Under the pieces are notes generated by a model. It searched no databases and was not told where the DNA came from. It saw only the letters and a program-made list of their open reading frames with translations. DNA of 64,000 bases from Hoeflea_A sp965228785 (GTDB lineage Bacteria > Pseudomonadota > Alphaproteobacteria > Rhizobiales > Rhizobiaceae). A program made the position numbers and the translations under genes. This document shows, piece by piece, positions 26,908 to 36,102 of the stretch. Position 1 is the stretch's first letter. Each line of letters starts with the position of its first letter. The stretch covers positions 248,001 to 312,000 of the forward strand of contig CBDDIF010000002.1 in NCBI GenBank assembly GCA_965228785.1, in the 5' to 3' direction.

Positions 26908-27710
26908 ACGGCGTTACCGACACGAGCGCCGACATCGGCCGGCACCCGGGAAAACAGGCGCAGGAAATTTTCAGTTGTCGCGCTCCAGACTGTTTCGCGG
27001 TCCAGCTCGAGGGTTTCGGCGAGCACATCGGCAGTGTGGGTGACGTAGGCCGGTTCGTTGCGGCGCCCGCGATGCGGCATGGGCGCGAGATATGGCGCAT
27101 CTGTTTCGACCAGCAAACGATCGAGCGGCAGCGAGCGCGCGATGTCGCGAAGCTCATCGGATCGTTTGAAGGTCAATATGCCTGAGAACGACACATAACC
27201 GCCCAGCTCGATACCGGTCTTGGCCAATTGTTGCCCAGAAGAAAAGCAATGCAAAACAAAGGGAAAAGCACCTTTTCTCGACTCTTCACGCAGGATTGCA
27301 TCCATGTCTGTGTCGGCATCACGGGAGTGTATGACAAGCGGTAGTCCGGTTTCCCGTGCCGCGGCGATATGCCGGCGCAGGCCGGTTGCCTGGGCGTCGC
27401 GGGGTGCGTTGTCGTAGAAATAGTCGAGCCCCGCCTCGCCGATCGCCACCACTTTGGGATCTTCCGAAATACGGACGAGATCCTGCGTCTGAATGTGCAA
27501 CTCGCGGTCGGCGTTATGCGGATGAGTGCCCACCGAGCAGAAGACATTGTCGTAACGCTCGGTAATCGCACGGATCTTGTCGAACTTCTCGACCAGCGTG
27601 CTTATCGTCACCATGCAGCCCACACCGGCGGCTTGCGCGCGGGCGATCAATTCATCCCGCTCGCCGTCGAAATCCGCGAAGTCCAGATGGCAATGGCTGT
27701 CGACCAGCAT
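26904..27710 (-). CDS. tatD: TatD-family metal-dependent DNase
   Basis: 268 aa TIM-barrel hydrolase with DSHCHLDF at residue 4 (HxH metal ligands), GEAGLDYFYD (Glu ligand), VIHSRDAD and HCFSS (His ligands), and the final Asp in LVETDAPYLAP. TatD-type proteins act as 3'-5' exonucleases or D-aminoacyl-tRNA deacylase-like enzymes. The gene is 1 base from metG and overlaps the MBL gene, the order metG-tatD-MBL common in this order of bacteria. Confidence 0.95.
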   Translation of the reverse strand: MLVDSHCHLDFADFDGERDELIARAQAAGVGCMVTISTLVEKFDKIRAITERYDNVFCSVGTHPHNADRELHIQTQDLVRISEDPKVVAIGEAGLDYFYDNAPRDAQATGLRRHIAAARETGLPLVIHSRDADTDMDAILREESRKGAFPFVLHCFSSGQQLAKTGIELGGYVSFSGILTFKRSDELRDIARSLPLDRLLVETDAPYLAPMPHRGRRNEPAYVTHTADVLAETLELDRETVWSATTENFLRLFSRVPADVGARVGNAV

Positions 27711-27711
27711 G

Positions 27712-29274
27712 TCAGGCGCCCTGCCCGGCCTCTTCCGGCTCCACGTAGCGCGGAAAGACCGGCTGCGGCTTTGCGATTTCCGCGCCCGAGGTCAGCCGTC
27801 CTGCAGCGCCAAGCTGATCGAACTGACGAGCCTCCTCGGCAACCGACAGGCCGTCCAGCAACCGCGCCGACGAGTCAGGCATGAACGGCTGGCACAGGAT
27901 TGCCACCTGGCGAATGATTTCAGCGGTGACGTAGAGCACGGTTCCCATCCGCTCCGGATCCGTCTTCTTTAACGCCCAGGGCTCCTGTGCGGCGAAATAT
28001 CGATTGGCTTCTGACACCACACCGAACACAGCGGCAAGAGCGGTATGGATGGCCTGTTCCGCCATGGCATCGCGGGCTTTCTGGAGCAAGCCATCCGCGG
28101 CTGCGAGGATCGCTTCGTCGGCTTCCGACAGCGCGCCCATGGCCGGAACCACACCGTCACAGTTCTTGGCAATCATCGACAGCGAGCGCTGGGCCAGGTT
28201 GCCAAGGTCGTTGGCCAGATCCGAGTTGATGCGGCCCACAATTGCTTCATGGCTGTAATTGCCGTCCTGACCGAACGGTACCTCGCGCAGCAGAAAATAA
28301 CGCACCTGATCGAGGCCATAATGGTCAACCAATGAAAATGGATCGACCACGTTGCCGACCGATTTCGACATCTTCTCTCCGCGGTTGAACAGGAACCCGT
28401 GAGCGAAGACGCGGCGTGGCAGATCGATGCCCGCCGACATCAGGAAAGCCGGCCAATAAACCGAGTGAAATCGGATGATGTCCTTGCCGATGACATGGAC
28501 ATCGGCAGGCCAGAACGGCCATAGCGGATCGTCTACGTCCGGAAAACCGACCCCGGTGATGTAGTTGGTCAGCGCATCGACCCACACATACATGACGTGC
28601 TTGTCTTCGCCCGGAACCTTGACGCCCCAGTCGAACGTGGTGCGCGAAACCGACAGATCCTTGAGGCCCGATTTGACGAACGACACAATCTCGTTGCGTC
28701 GCGAGTCCGGACCAATGAATTCCGGGTGCCTCTGGTAGTGCTCCAGCAGCTTGTCCTGGTAGGCCGACAGGCGGAAGAAAAAACTCTCCTCCTCGACCCA
28801 CTCGACCGGACTTCCCTGCGGCCCGTAGCGCACGCCGTCGTCGCGCAGCTCGGTCTCGCTTTCCTGGTAGTAGGCCTCATCGCGAACCGAATACCAGCCG
28901 GCATAAGCGTCCTTGTAGATGTCGCCTGCGGCGACCATGCGCTCCCAGATCGCCTGGCTCGACTTTTTGTGGCGCTCCTCGCTGGTGCGTATGAAGTCGT
29001 CGTTCGAGGCATTCAATCGCCTTGCCATGTCCTCGAACTGGTCGGAATTGCGCTTGGCCAACTCGGCAACCGGCAGCCCCTCATTGCGAGCCGTCTGAAG
29101 CATTTTCTGGCCATGCTCGTCGGTTCCGGTCAGGAAATAGACCTCCTTCCCGTCGAGCCGCTGAAAGCGGGCAAGCGCATCCGTCGCGATCAGCTCATAG
29201 GCATGGCCGATATGCGGTGCGCCATTCGGATAGGATATGGCCGTGGTGATGTAGAAGCGTTCTTTATCGCTCAT
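27712..29274 (-). CDS. metG: Methionyl-tRNA synthetase
   Basis: Charges tRNA-Met. 520 aa class I synthetase: the HIGH motif is in YPNGAPHIGHAYE at the N-terminus, KMSKS is in GEKMSKSVGN, and the C-terminal helical anticodon domain follows. The length and the absence of a C-terminal Trbp111-like extension mark the short bacterial form. It is preceded by holB after 60 bases and followed immediately by tatD. Confidence 0.97.
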   Translation of the reverse strand: MSDKERFYITTAISYPNGAPHIGHAYELIATDALARFQRLDGKEVYFLTGTDEHGQKMLQTARNEGLPVAELAKRNSDQFEDMARRLNASNDDFIRTSEERHKKSSQAIWERMVAAGDIYKDAYAGWYSVRDEAYYQESETELRDDGVRYGPQGSPVEWVEEESFFFRLSAYQDKLLEHYQRHPEFIGPDSRRNEIVSFVKSGLKDLSVSRTTFDWGVKVPGEDKHVMYVWVDALTNYITGVGFPDVDDPLWPFWPADVHVIGKDIIRFHSVYWPAFLMSAGIDLPRRVFAHGFLFNRGEKMSKSVGNVVDPFSLVDHYGLDQVRYFLLREVPFGQDGNYSHEAIVGRINSDLANDLGNLAQRSLSMIAKNCDGVVPAMGALSEADEAILAAADGLLQKARDAMAEQAIHTALAAVFGVVSEANRYFAAQEPWALKKTDPERMGTVLYVTAEIIRQVAILCQPFMPDSSARLLDGLSVAEEARQFDQLGAAGRLTSGAEIAKPQPVFPRYVEPEEAGQGA

Positions 29275-29334
29275 TCCGGATAGTCTCTGATTGGAGGTTC
29301 GTGGCGCCGTCTTAAGGCAATTTCGCGAGGTTGG

Positions 29335-30375
29335 CTATGCCACGGACATTCGAAAAAACGAAGAAAACAGGCTCAGGACCGACTGCTTCCTATCGAGATT
29401 GTAGACCCGCGCGGTGGTAAGGCTCTCGGTCTGTTCGGCAGAAAGCCGGGCCCATTGTTCCGATGCACGCAGATCGCCGTGAACGGCGGCCTCGCGAGCG
29501 GCCTTGCGGATACGCTCAAGCATGTAGTCGGTGAAGAATTCATAGGCCGTTTCCCGGTCGCGCGCGACCAGGCTGTCGGCTAACTTGTGGACCGCCTGTT
29601 TGGAAACCGCCGGTCCGTCCTGAAGGATCTGCTCCGCCGCTTCCGCTATCTCAAGACCACCATAGCGCAGCAATAGGATCGCGTTGGACAAGCTGCCTTC
29701 CGATAACCGAACAACTGCCTGGAGCACCTCAGGTGCCTGACCCTCGTCCAGGCTCAAATGGGAGAGGCCCCAGCGCAGGTCTTCATCGCTGAGTGGTGTC
29801 AGGCGCAACGGCATGCAGCGAGATCGGATCGTCGGCAGCAACTTGCCCGGTGCGTGGGAAATCATCAGGAACAGCGCCCGCTTTGGAGGCTCCTCGAGGA
29901 TTTTCAGAATGGCATTGGCGGCAGACCGGTTCATATCGTCGGCCGGATCAACGATGATAATGCGCCAATTGCCCGTGCCGGAGGTCTGGGACAGGAAGTG
30001 CCCTGCCCGGCGCACCTCGTCTACGGTGATCGCCATCTTCACCCGTCCGCTTTTTGGATCAACGGGCCTCGTCAGGTGCAGCAGATCGTGCGATGCGCCG
30101 CTAGCGATCTGACTCATCAGGCCAGCGTCCGGAACGCTTTCATCGAGCGTATCGGGTGCCGACGCGGGATCAGGATAGCTCAGAATGTGACGGGCAAGTG
30201 CAAAGGCAAGCGTCGCCTTGCCGATGCCCTGTGGCCCCTCGAGCAGCAGAGCATGGTGCATGTGACCGGTTCGATAGGCGTTTGTCAGAAATGCACGTGC
30301 CTTGTCGTGGCCAAAAAGCCGCGCGTTTTCCGCCGGTGGGATGGCACCATCAAGAGTGCCAACGGATGCGTTCAT
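29335..30375 (-). CDS. holB: DNA polymerase III subunit delta'
   Basis: Clamp-loader subunit that helps place the beta clamp on DNA. 346 aa with an AAA+ fold: LLLEGPQGIGKATLAFALAR (Walker A region), IIIVDPADDMNRSAANAIL (Walker B/sensor region) and LFLMISHAPGKLLPTIRSRC, with the SRC motif diagnostic of clamp-loader subunits. The start overlaps the tmk stop by four bases (tmk-holB pair, as usual). Confidence 0.95.
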   Translation of the reverse strand: MNASVGTLDGAIPPAENARLFGHDKARAFLTNAYRTGHMHHALLLEGPQGIGKATLAFALARHILSYPDPASAPDTLDESVPDAGLMSQIASGASHDLLHLTRPVDPKSGRVKMAITVDEVRRAGHFLSQTSGTGNWRIIIVDPADDMNRSAANAILKILEEPPKRALFLMISHAPGKLLPTIRSRCMPLRLTPLSDEDLRWGLSHLSLDEGQAPEVLQAVVRLSEGSLSNAILLLRYGGLEIAEAAEQILQDGPAVSKQAVHKLADSLVARDRETAYEFFTDYMLERIRKAAREAAVHGDLRASEQWARLSAEQTESLTTARVYNLDRKQSVLSLFSSFFRMSVA

Positions 30376-31052
30376 ATCAGCCGCGCCCCGGTGCTGGGCT
30401 TTTCGCTGGCGCTGTATCGCTTCAGCAGATCAAACACCAGTTTCTCGACGGTCCGGGCAATGGTGTCGGCTGGCTGGTTGCCGTCGACCACCTTGCAGCG
30501 CTCCGGCTCAGACCTGGCCAGTTCGAGAAATGCCTCGCGGCGCTTTTCGTGTACCGCCACGTCTTCCCTTTCGAAGCGGTCGGGCCCCTCGCCGTCTGGG
30601 CTGCCGCGTGAGTGGGCGCGGGCCAGCCCTGCCTCAGCCGGTAGATCGAGAATGATCGTCAGATCAGGCATCAGGCCATTGACGGCAATACGCTCCAGTG
30701 AACGCAGCAAGTCCGGCTCGAGATTGCCGGTCGCGCCCTGATAGACCCGCGTCGAATCCATGAAGCGATCGCACAGGACGATCTTACCGGCTTCGATCGC
30801 GGGACGGATGACTTCTTCGACATGATCGCTTCGGGCGGCGGCAAACAGGATTGCCTCCATGCGCACGCCGAATTCCTCGGCACCCCCCGACAAAAGCACA
30901 TGGCGCACTGCCTCAGCACCGGGCGATCCGCCCGGCTCCCGCGTGGTGACGGTTTCGTAGCCGTGGGCACGTAACGCTTCATCGAGATATTGAATCTGCG
31001 TTGACTTGCCGACGCCCTCGCCGCCCTCGAATGTGATGAACAGTCCTTTCAA
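30372..31052 (-). CDS. tmk: Thymidylate kinase
   Basis: Phosphorylates dTMP to dTDP. 226 aa with P-loop FEGGEGVGKSTQIQ, the DRx motif in LCDRFMDSTRVYQG, TREPGGSPGAE (the dTMP-binding region with Arg-Glu) and the lid with RAHSRGS. Downstream holB overlaps by 4 bases; upstream is the D,D-carboxypeptidase gene, 135 bases away on the same strand. Confidence 0.96.
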   Translation of the reverse strand: MKGLFITFEGGEGVGKSTQIQYLDEALRAHGYETVTTREPGGSPGAEAVRHVLLSGGAEEFGVRMEAILFAAARSDHVEEVIRPAIEAGKIVLCDRFMDSTRVYQGATGNLEPDLLRSLERIAVNGLMPDLTIILDLPAEAGLARAHSRGSPDGEGPDRFEREDVAVHEKRREAFLELARSEPERCKVVDGNQPADTIARTVEKLVFDLLKRYSASEKPSTGARLI

Positions 31053-31187
31053 GCCGATATGTCCCGTGAAACCCGGCCACCGGTTTTAAGGAGTATTGTT
31101 CCGGCCGTCCAGATGCGCTTGTGCGTCCCGGAGAAAGATGGAGACCCTTTTGAGATCAGCTCGGACATCTGGTCCACGATTGAAACC

Positions 31188-32348
31188 CTAAAGCCAAAAC
31201 AGAAGCAATTCCTGCAAGGCGTCCAGAGCGCGACTGTGAAGCGGCCCGCGATCGACATTGGCCGCCGCAAAAAGAGGTGTCTGCTGGCTGAGTGTCTCGC
31301 CGATCCAGACCTTCAGCGTCGCCACACGGTCGCCTTCGCGGACCGGAGCGTTGAGCGGCCAGTCATAGACGATCCTTGCTTTCAGCCGGTCGGTATTGGT
31401 GATGGGTACAAAGATGTCGACGGCATCCTTCGCCTCCAAAGGCACGCCGGATTGGGCCCCGCCGTAGACGCTGACCTCACCGATGATTTCACCTTCGGCG
31501 AACAGTTCGCGCTTTTCAAAGGAGCGCAATCCCCATTCGAGCATCTTGCGCGCTTCCTCGGCGCGCTCGCGTACGCTGCCCAAACCGCTCATCGCCAGAA
31601 ACAAGCGGCGCCCCTCACGCTCGATGGAACTGACGATCGCATAGCCTGATTCTTCCGTGAAGCCGGTCTTCAGGCCATCCACGCCGATATTGAGGCGCAA
31701 CAGCGGATTTCGATTACGCTGGTTGATTTTGTTCCAGGTGAAGTCCGTCTCCGAGTAGATCGGATAGTACTCCGGATAGGCCTGCTGGATATGGCGGGCC
31801 AGCATCACCAGTTCGCGCATCGATACACCGGCATCCGGATGCGGCAACCCCGTGGAGTTGCCGAAGACCGACTTCTCCAAGCCCAGTTCGCGGGCCCGCT
31901 CGGTCATCATCTGGGCGAAAACGTCTTCGGAGCCTGCCATGCCCTCGGCGATGATGATGCAGGAGTCGTTGCCGGATTGAACGATCACACCGCGGATCAA
32001 GTCGGCCAACGGAACGGAGGAGTTGAGCTCCGCAAACATCGTTGATGTGCCCGATACCGCTCCACCTGTGCGCCAGGCGTTCTCGGAGACATGGAATTCG
32101 TCGTCGAGATTCAGGCGGCCTGTCTTCAGGGCGTTGAAGACCACTTCCATGGTCATCAGTTTAGCCAGCGAGGCCGGTGGAACCAGCTTGTCCTCATCCT
32201 TTGCGAACAGGACGGTGCCGGTCTCCGCTTCGATCATGTAGGCCTGTTTGGCCTTGGTCTCGAATATCTGAGCAAGAACGCCGCCCGGGAGAGCGAACGA
32301 GACGGCCACAACAAGAGCTGCAAGAACAATACGCGTTCGGTACGACAT
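31188..32348 (-). CDS. D-alanyl-D-alanine carboxypeptidase (PBP5/6 type)
   Basis: Removes the terminal D-Ala of peptidoglycan pentapeptides in the periplasm. Serine-PBP motifs: SLAK in VPPASLAKLMTMEVV, SGN in VQSGNDSCII and KTG in VDGLKTGFTEESG. Residues 1-26 are a signal peptide (MSYRTRIVLAALVVAVSFAL). The C-terminal beta-rich PBP5 domain is present and the extreme end is hydrophobic (LQELLLFWL), a likely amphipathic membrane anchor. The ATG at 32348 is chosen because it begins the signal peptide; a start 21 codons earlier is possible. 386 aa. Confidence 0.94.
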   Translation of the reverse strand: MSYRTRIVLAALVVAVSFALPGGVLAQIFETKAKQAYMIEAETGTVLFAKDEDKLVPPASLAKLMTMEVVFNALKTGRLNLDDEFHVSENAWRTGGAVSGTSTMFAELNSSVPLADLIRGVIVQSGNDSCIIIAEGMAGSEDVFAQMMTERARELGLEKSVFGNSTGLPHPDAGVSMRELVMLARHIQQAYPEYYPIYSETDFTWNKINQRNRNPLLRLNIGVDGLKTGFTEESGYAIVSSIEREGRRLFLAMSGLGSVRERAEEARKMLEWGLRSFEKRELFAEGEIIGEVSVYGGAQSGVPLEAKDAVDIFVPITNTDRLKARIVYDWPLNAPVREGDRVATLKVWIGETLSQQTPLFAAANVDRGPLHSRALDALQELLLFWL

Positions 32349-32447
32349 CGATCGGTTTTCCCGTTCCGGAACAAACAGTCCCCAAGCGAGAGTAGGGCCT
32401 GCGAAGGCCAATGGGAAGCAATTCTCTGTATTGAAATGCCGCGTTGG

Positions 32448-33569
32448 TTAGCGGCTGCGCCGTTTCCAGGAAGCGGCGATCATCGTCTCGGTCAGTTCTT
32501 TGGAAGATGGTGCCAGCACCGCATCGAAAGGCGAAGACGATTGCTGCTCGATGCGCATGCGCGCATAGGCGGCCGGTTTGATGCCAGCGGTATCAGGTTC
32601 GCCGGCGAGTTTGCGGACCAGCGTTGGCCGTTCACGTGGCACCGGTCCAATCTGCGGCAGGAACGGTGTTTCTTCGATGGAGGCGGGCTGGGAGTCGGCG
32701 ACGATGCGACCGCCCTTCTTTGCCGACGAACCGGCAACGGACGTTTTGGGTACCGAGCCGACGGTTACGGTCGAAGCCGTCTTGGTGCCGCCACCGAAGA
32801 CCGAATCGATCACGCGTTTCGGCTTGGTCAAAGCGAGCATAACACCCGGCGTCGTGTTGCGCTCTTCCTGTTCAAGCCGATGCGGCTTGCCGTTGCGCTT
32901 GTAGGAGGCCGTCAGATACTGCATATCGCGACCGTCCATCTGGGCGGGTCCGAGATACTGCACCCGCACCTTGGCGGTTCCGTGCCTCTTCATCTCCAGC
33001 AGATCGGCGGCTTTGCTCGACACATCGATGATGCGTCCGCGTGAATAGGGTCCGCGATCGTTGACACGAATGACCACTGAATGACCGTTCGACAGGTTGG
33101 TCACCCGCGCATAACTCGGAAGCGGAAAGGTCGGATGGGCGCCGGACAGGTGGTATTGGTCGAAAACCTCGCCATTGGCGGTCTTGCGGCCGTGGAAGTT
33201 AGGCCCGTACCAGGAGGCCATGCCCTTCTTGTCGTAACCCTTTTCCTCTTTCGGATGATACCACTTGCCGCGGATCTTGTACGGCTTGCCGACCTTGTAG
33301 GTGCCGCCGCCCTTCTTGACCTTCTTCGAAGTCGTCACGCGCTTGCTGGCGCTGACGCCAAATTCCTTGGAGGTAAACTTGGTCTTATTGTTGATTTCGG
33401 CTGGCGTGGATTTGTGGCTGGTGCTGCCGCAGGCACTGACGCCGATGGCAACCAACAAAACGCCGATCAGCCTCGCGGCCGGAATGCGCCTGGCGAATCC
33501 CGACGGGCTATCGCTCAATCTGTTTTCCGTTTGGGCCAACCCGTCCCGCATGCGTCGTTTTTTATCCAT
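32448..33569 (-). CDS. rlpA: Septal ring lytic transglycosylase RlpA-like lipoprotein
   Basis: 373 aa outer-membrane lipoprotein that cleaves glycan strands at the septum. A basic N-terminus and hydrophobic stretch lead to a lipobox-like VSACGS (Cys around residue 47). The double-psi beta-barrel follows with GMASWYGPNFHGRKTANGE and VRVNDRGPYSRGRIIDVS (read as VIRVNDRGPY), carrying the catalytic Asp and Glu region. The usual C-terminal SPOR domain is not apparent; instead a long Ser/Thr/Pro-rich tail follows. It is encoded 99 bases upstream of the carboxypeptidase on the same strand, a cell-wall pair. tRNA-Ser lies beyond, on the other strand. Confidence 0.92.
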   Translation of the reverse strand: MDKKRRMRDGLAQTENRLSDSPSGFARRIPAARLIGVLLVAIGVSACGSTSHKSTPAEINNKTKFTSKEFGVSASKRVTTSKKVKKGGGTYKVGKPYKIRGKWYHPKEEKGYDKKGMASWYGPNFHGRKTANGEVFDQYHLSGAHPTFPLPSYARVTNLSNGHSVVIRVNDRGPYSRGRIIDVSSKAADLLEMKRHGTAKVRVQYLGPAQMDGRDMQYLTASYKRNGKPHRLEQEERNTTPGVMLALTKPKRVIDSVFGGGTKTASTVTVGSVPKTSVAGSSAKKGGRIVADSQPASIEETPFLPQIGPVPRERPTLVRKLAGEPDTAGIKPAAYARMRIEQQSSSPFDAVLAPSSKELTETMIAASWKRRSR

Positions 33570-33836
33570 CCCCGTGGCGCAGCCGCCGTTCAGCCTTCAT
33601 ACAACAACTGTGTCGAATTCCCAAGTCCGCGGCGATAACTTCGCACAATAGTCCGCAACGGTTTGCGAGAAGGTCAATAAACGGCAAGTGACGGTCATTT
33701 CCAGACAATTTGATTAAATTGCTAATCTTATGGTTAACACCAGGTGCGCCCCTCGCCTCGCCGGCCAACCCGGGCCAAGAAAAATGGTGATAGGCAGCTT
33801 GCAAATCACACAGACTTGGCGCAAAAAAGCGCGTCC

Positions 33837-33926
33837 GGAGGAGTGGCCGAGTGGTTGAAGGCACCGGTCTTGAAAACCGGCAGGCGGGAGACCGTCTCGT
33901 GGGTTCGAATCCCACCTCCTCCGCCA
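33837..33926 (+). tRNA. tRNA-Ser(UGA)
   Basis: Acceptor stem GGAGGAG (33837-33843) pairs with CTCCTCC (33916-33922), discriminator G, encoded CCA at 33924-33926. The anticodon stem CCGGT/ACCGG encloses loop CTTGAAA, giving anticodon TGA. It has a long class II variable arm and a GGTTCGAATCC T arm. Confidence 0.97.
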
Positions 33927-34444
33927 CACAATCCACATAAGAAACTGATATTATTGTTATATTTTAGAATTTCCCACTTACGGTCCTGCTTTAAGGAAGC
34001 CCATCGTCCTGGTCCAACAATGGGGATTTCCGGGGCACAGGTGTGCCGGGCGCTTTAATGGTCACGTATCGATCGGACTGCTAATCCATGGCCGACCGAT
34101 TGAGTTTCGAAGAGTCAGGACCCAGATGCGCCATTTTGCCAGGATTTCGTTAGCCTGCGATTGCCCCGACGTAACTGATGTACCTCAATGGCCTTCCCGT
34201 CACAGTCAAACGCCCATGGATAACCAGTGCTGCGACCAGGAAATCGATATGCAATGCAATCCTTGCCGGACAGTTTTCGCAGATCTCTTGGAAGAGAGGA
34301 CGATATCAAAAAGCCGTGCGACGGCGCGGGTGACGGGCGGGAACAGTCCGATACGACGAATGAGCAATCCGCTATCCTGCGTGGCGTTGATCCTGGTGGC
34401 AGACATTTCTAACCCGCCGCCCCTGCGCCGTGCGCTACCGACCG
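33927..34444. other. Intergenic stretch after tRNA-Ser with only a decayed gene
   Basis: 518 bases without an intact gene. The first 60 bases are A/T-rich. The minus strand at 34115-34309 holds a LysR-like fragment described separately. I see no integrase, repeat of the tRNA end, or insertion sequence. Confidence 0.5.
34115..34309 (-). pseudogene. Probable remnant of a LysR-family regulator (effector domain)
   Basis: A 64-codon minus-strand frame in which the middle (KDCIAYRFPGRSTGYPWAF followed by DCDGKAIEV) resembles the effector-binding domain of LysR-type regulators, where a DCI.FRFP....PW.F...GKAIEV pattern is common. The N-terminal DNA-binding part and the continuation after about 40 residues are missing; the remaining frame does not match. 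No strong ribosome binding site is seen. I take it as a decayed fragment, with moderate uncertainty because it rests on one stretch of similarity recognised by eye. Confidence 0.4.
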
Positions 34445-34957
34445 TCAGGCCGCCGTTCTGCCTACCCGGTGCTGAAGCGACAGCAAGCCGAGGCCGATGA
34501 CGGGCAGCAACACATCGGACCAAAACATCACTCCGGCGTTTCCCGGTGCAAAGTTGTGCGCGGTGACCATCTGATAGATGTGGCCTCCAGCCGCCCCCCA
34601 TAGAAAAAGAGCAGGGCCAAGAATGGCGGCCAGGCGCATGTCGAAGCCACGCCAGGTGGCGAGAAAGCCGACAGCCGCGAAACCCAGGCTGGCAAAGCCG
34701 ACCTCGTATTGAAACGGACTGTTGGACCAGCCGATAAATGCGGCGGCCATATCCGCAAACATGGTGTGCATAATGGCGTTATAGAGCAAACTGACGCCGA
34801 CCGAGAAAAACAGGAACCACTTGAGAAGCGCCTCGATTACAACCGGTGCCGCAACCGGGTTTTGGGCCCGCAAGACGGACACCAGCGAAAATACAAGACC
34901 GATAACCAGGAAGGTCAACGTGAAGTTGGCCATGACGAAGCCGATAATCTGGTTCAT
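34445..34957 (-). CDS. Four-helix membrane protein, DUF6790-like
   Basis: 170 aa with hydrophobic segments at about residues 8-30, 42-66, 85-103 and 110-130, plus a terminal one near 143-162. It has GWSNSPFQYEVGFASLGFA and the motif GHIYQM in a loop. The pattern is that of small integral membrane proteins I associate with DUF6790, but the assignment is by memory. No catalytic or transport motif is clear. It stands alone on the minus strand between two regions holding gene remnants. Confidence 0.7.
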   Translation of the reverse strand: MNQIIGFVMANFTLTFLVIGLVFSLVSVLRAQNPVAAPVVIEALLKWFLFFSVGVSLLYNAIMHTMFADMAAAFIGWSNSPFQYEVGFASLGFAAVGFLATWRGFDMRLAAILGPALFLWGAAGGHIYQMVTAHNFAPGNAGVMFWSDVLLPVIGLGLLSLQHRVGRTAA

Positions 34958-35429
34958 GCCGATCCCCTTTTCAGTGATGCATGCTGATCGTCGTCAGCTC
35001 AGCCCCATCGCCAAAGACTACAGTGTTCAGACCATGATACAACGCATCCGAATTGACCGTTGAAGCAAAAGGCATCTCAACCGGAATTGCGCAAAAAAAC
35101 TGCCTTACCAAGCTATGCAAGCCATGGTCGCATCGCTTTGTTGGGCTCCTTGAATGTCCTCGGTCGCCAGCGCGACTGTGCGTCCTGCCCAAAGTTTAGC
35201 CCATCCAAGTCCACCCAGAAGATATTCGGGCTGAGTGCGGATTCGAAGTAGTGCCTGTTCTGCTCATTGTTGGCGACGGTCCGCCAGGTGGTGGAGGTCA
35301 GAGCTTGGCTTGCCACAAGAAATCTTTGGCTACCGGCGATCCGACCCACCGGCTTCGCTATTGATTGTACCGGTAGTTGAGCTCTGTAACCCGCTCTTCG
35401 ATCAGGCCGCAGGTCACCAATCCGGTCGA
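34958..35429. other. Intergenic stretch with a hydrolase-gene remnant
   Basis: 472 bases between the DUF6790-like gene and the uracil-DNA glycosylase gene. Apart from the choloylglycine-hydrolase-like fragment on the minus strand (35113-35349) nothing gene-like is seen. The part from 34958 to 35112 should contain the promoter of the membrane-protein gene. Confidence 0.5.
35113..35349 (-). pseudogene. C-terminal remnant of a choloylglycine-hydrolase/linear amide C-N hydrolase gene
   Basis: A 78-codon minus-strand frame contains STTWRTVANNEQNRHYFES followed by ALSPNIFWVDLDGLNF. This matches the C-terminal strands of the choloylglycine hydrolase/penicillin acylase family (T.WRTV.D..N..YYFES..SPN..WVDL). 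The N-terminal nucleophile Cys and the rest of the about 330-residue enzyme are absent; the upstream sequence runs into the 3' end of the glycosylase gene. This suggests deletion of the front part, leaving a tail. Confidence 0.5.
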
Positions 35430-36014
35430 TCAGACCAATTGCTTTGTACGCTTCCGTAAAGCAGGGACAATCTCATCTTCGAACCATGGGTTCGATTTCA
35501 GCCATCTGTTATTTCTGGGGCTTGGATGTGGCAAAATCAGTTTCTGCGGCCAGACATCGGCCCAGGACTTAACAGCGGCGGTCACTGTGTGATCGGCGTA
35601 CTCTGGCAGGTGCCAGTCAATGGCGTAACGGCCGATGAGCAGTGTCAGCTCGATGACTTCCAGCAACTCTAAAACGCTGTCACGCCACGCGGGCGCGCAT
35701 TCGGCCCGCGGGGGCAAGTCGCCGCCCTTGCCGGTGCCCGGATAACAGAAACCCATCGGCAGAATTGCGATCTTCGAGGCATCATAAAACGTGTCGCGAT
35801 CAACGCCCAGCCAATCTCTTAACCGGTCTCCGGACGGATCATCGAACGGAATGCCCTTGTCGTGCGCTTTCCGCCCCGGTGCCTGACCAACAATCAAGAT
35901 TTTTGCAGAAGCATTAACTTGGAGAATTGGGCGAGGCCCAACGGGCAGGTCTTTGCAGATCGTGCAAGCGCGCACGTTCCCCAAAAGTGTCTCAAAAGAT
36001 GGATGTTCTGCCAT
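35430..36014 (-). CDS. Uracil-DNA glycosylase family protein
   Basis: 194 aa. The UDG superfamily motif 1 is ILIVGQAPGRKAHDKGIPF (GxAPG type) and motif 2 is LPHPSPRN (HPSPRN, with the catalytic-site His). Four Cys (CTICK near the start, GFCYPG and AECAP in the middle) are spaced like the ligands of the 4Fe-4S cluster in family 4/5 enzymes. Expected to remove uracil or related bases from DNA, or to be one of the less-characterised UDG-like proteins. It is single on the minus strand, 88 bases after the AhpD-like gene. Confidence 0.85.
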   Translation of the reverse strand: MAEHPSFETLLGNVRACTICKDLPVGPRPILQVNASAKILIVGQAPGRKAHDKGIPFDDPSGDRLRDWLGVDRDTFYDASKIAILPMGFCYPGTGKGGDLPPRAECAPAWRDSVLELLEVIELTLLIGRYAIDWHLPEYADHTVTAAVKSWADVWPQKLILPHPSPRNNRWLKSNPWFEDEIVPALRKRTKQLV

Positions 36015-36102
36015 ATCCTATCCTCTTGGTCACAAGGATCGCTGCAACCAGATGGCCAAAGTTCCAGCTTTGGATACCTTCGTTCATCTTTCTGTTTCGG
36101 TG

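Noticed and set aside
29275..29334. Short gap upstream of metG as a possible methionine or T-box regulator
   Set aside because: Only 60 bases, no stem structures recognised, and the gene lies inside a cluster.
31069..31087. Hairpin-like sequence between tmk and the D,D-carboxypeptidase gene
   Set aside because: Stem needs a bulge and has no proper T run on the relevant strand; not counted as a terminator.
33927..34114. Search for an integrase or tRNA-end repeat after tRNA-Ser
   Set aside because: No duplicated 3' end of the tRNA and no recombinase remnant could be seen, so no integrated element is claimed.
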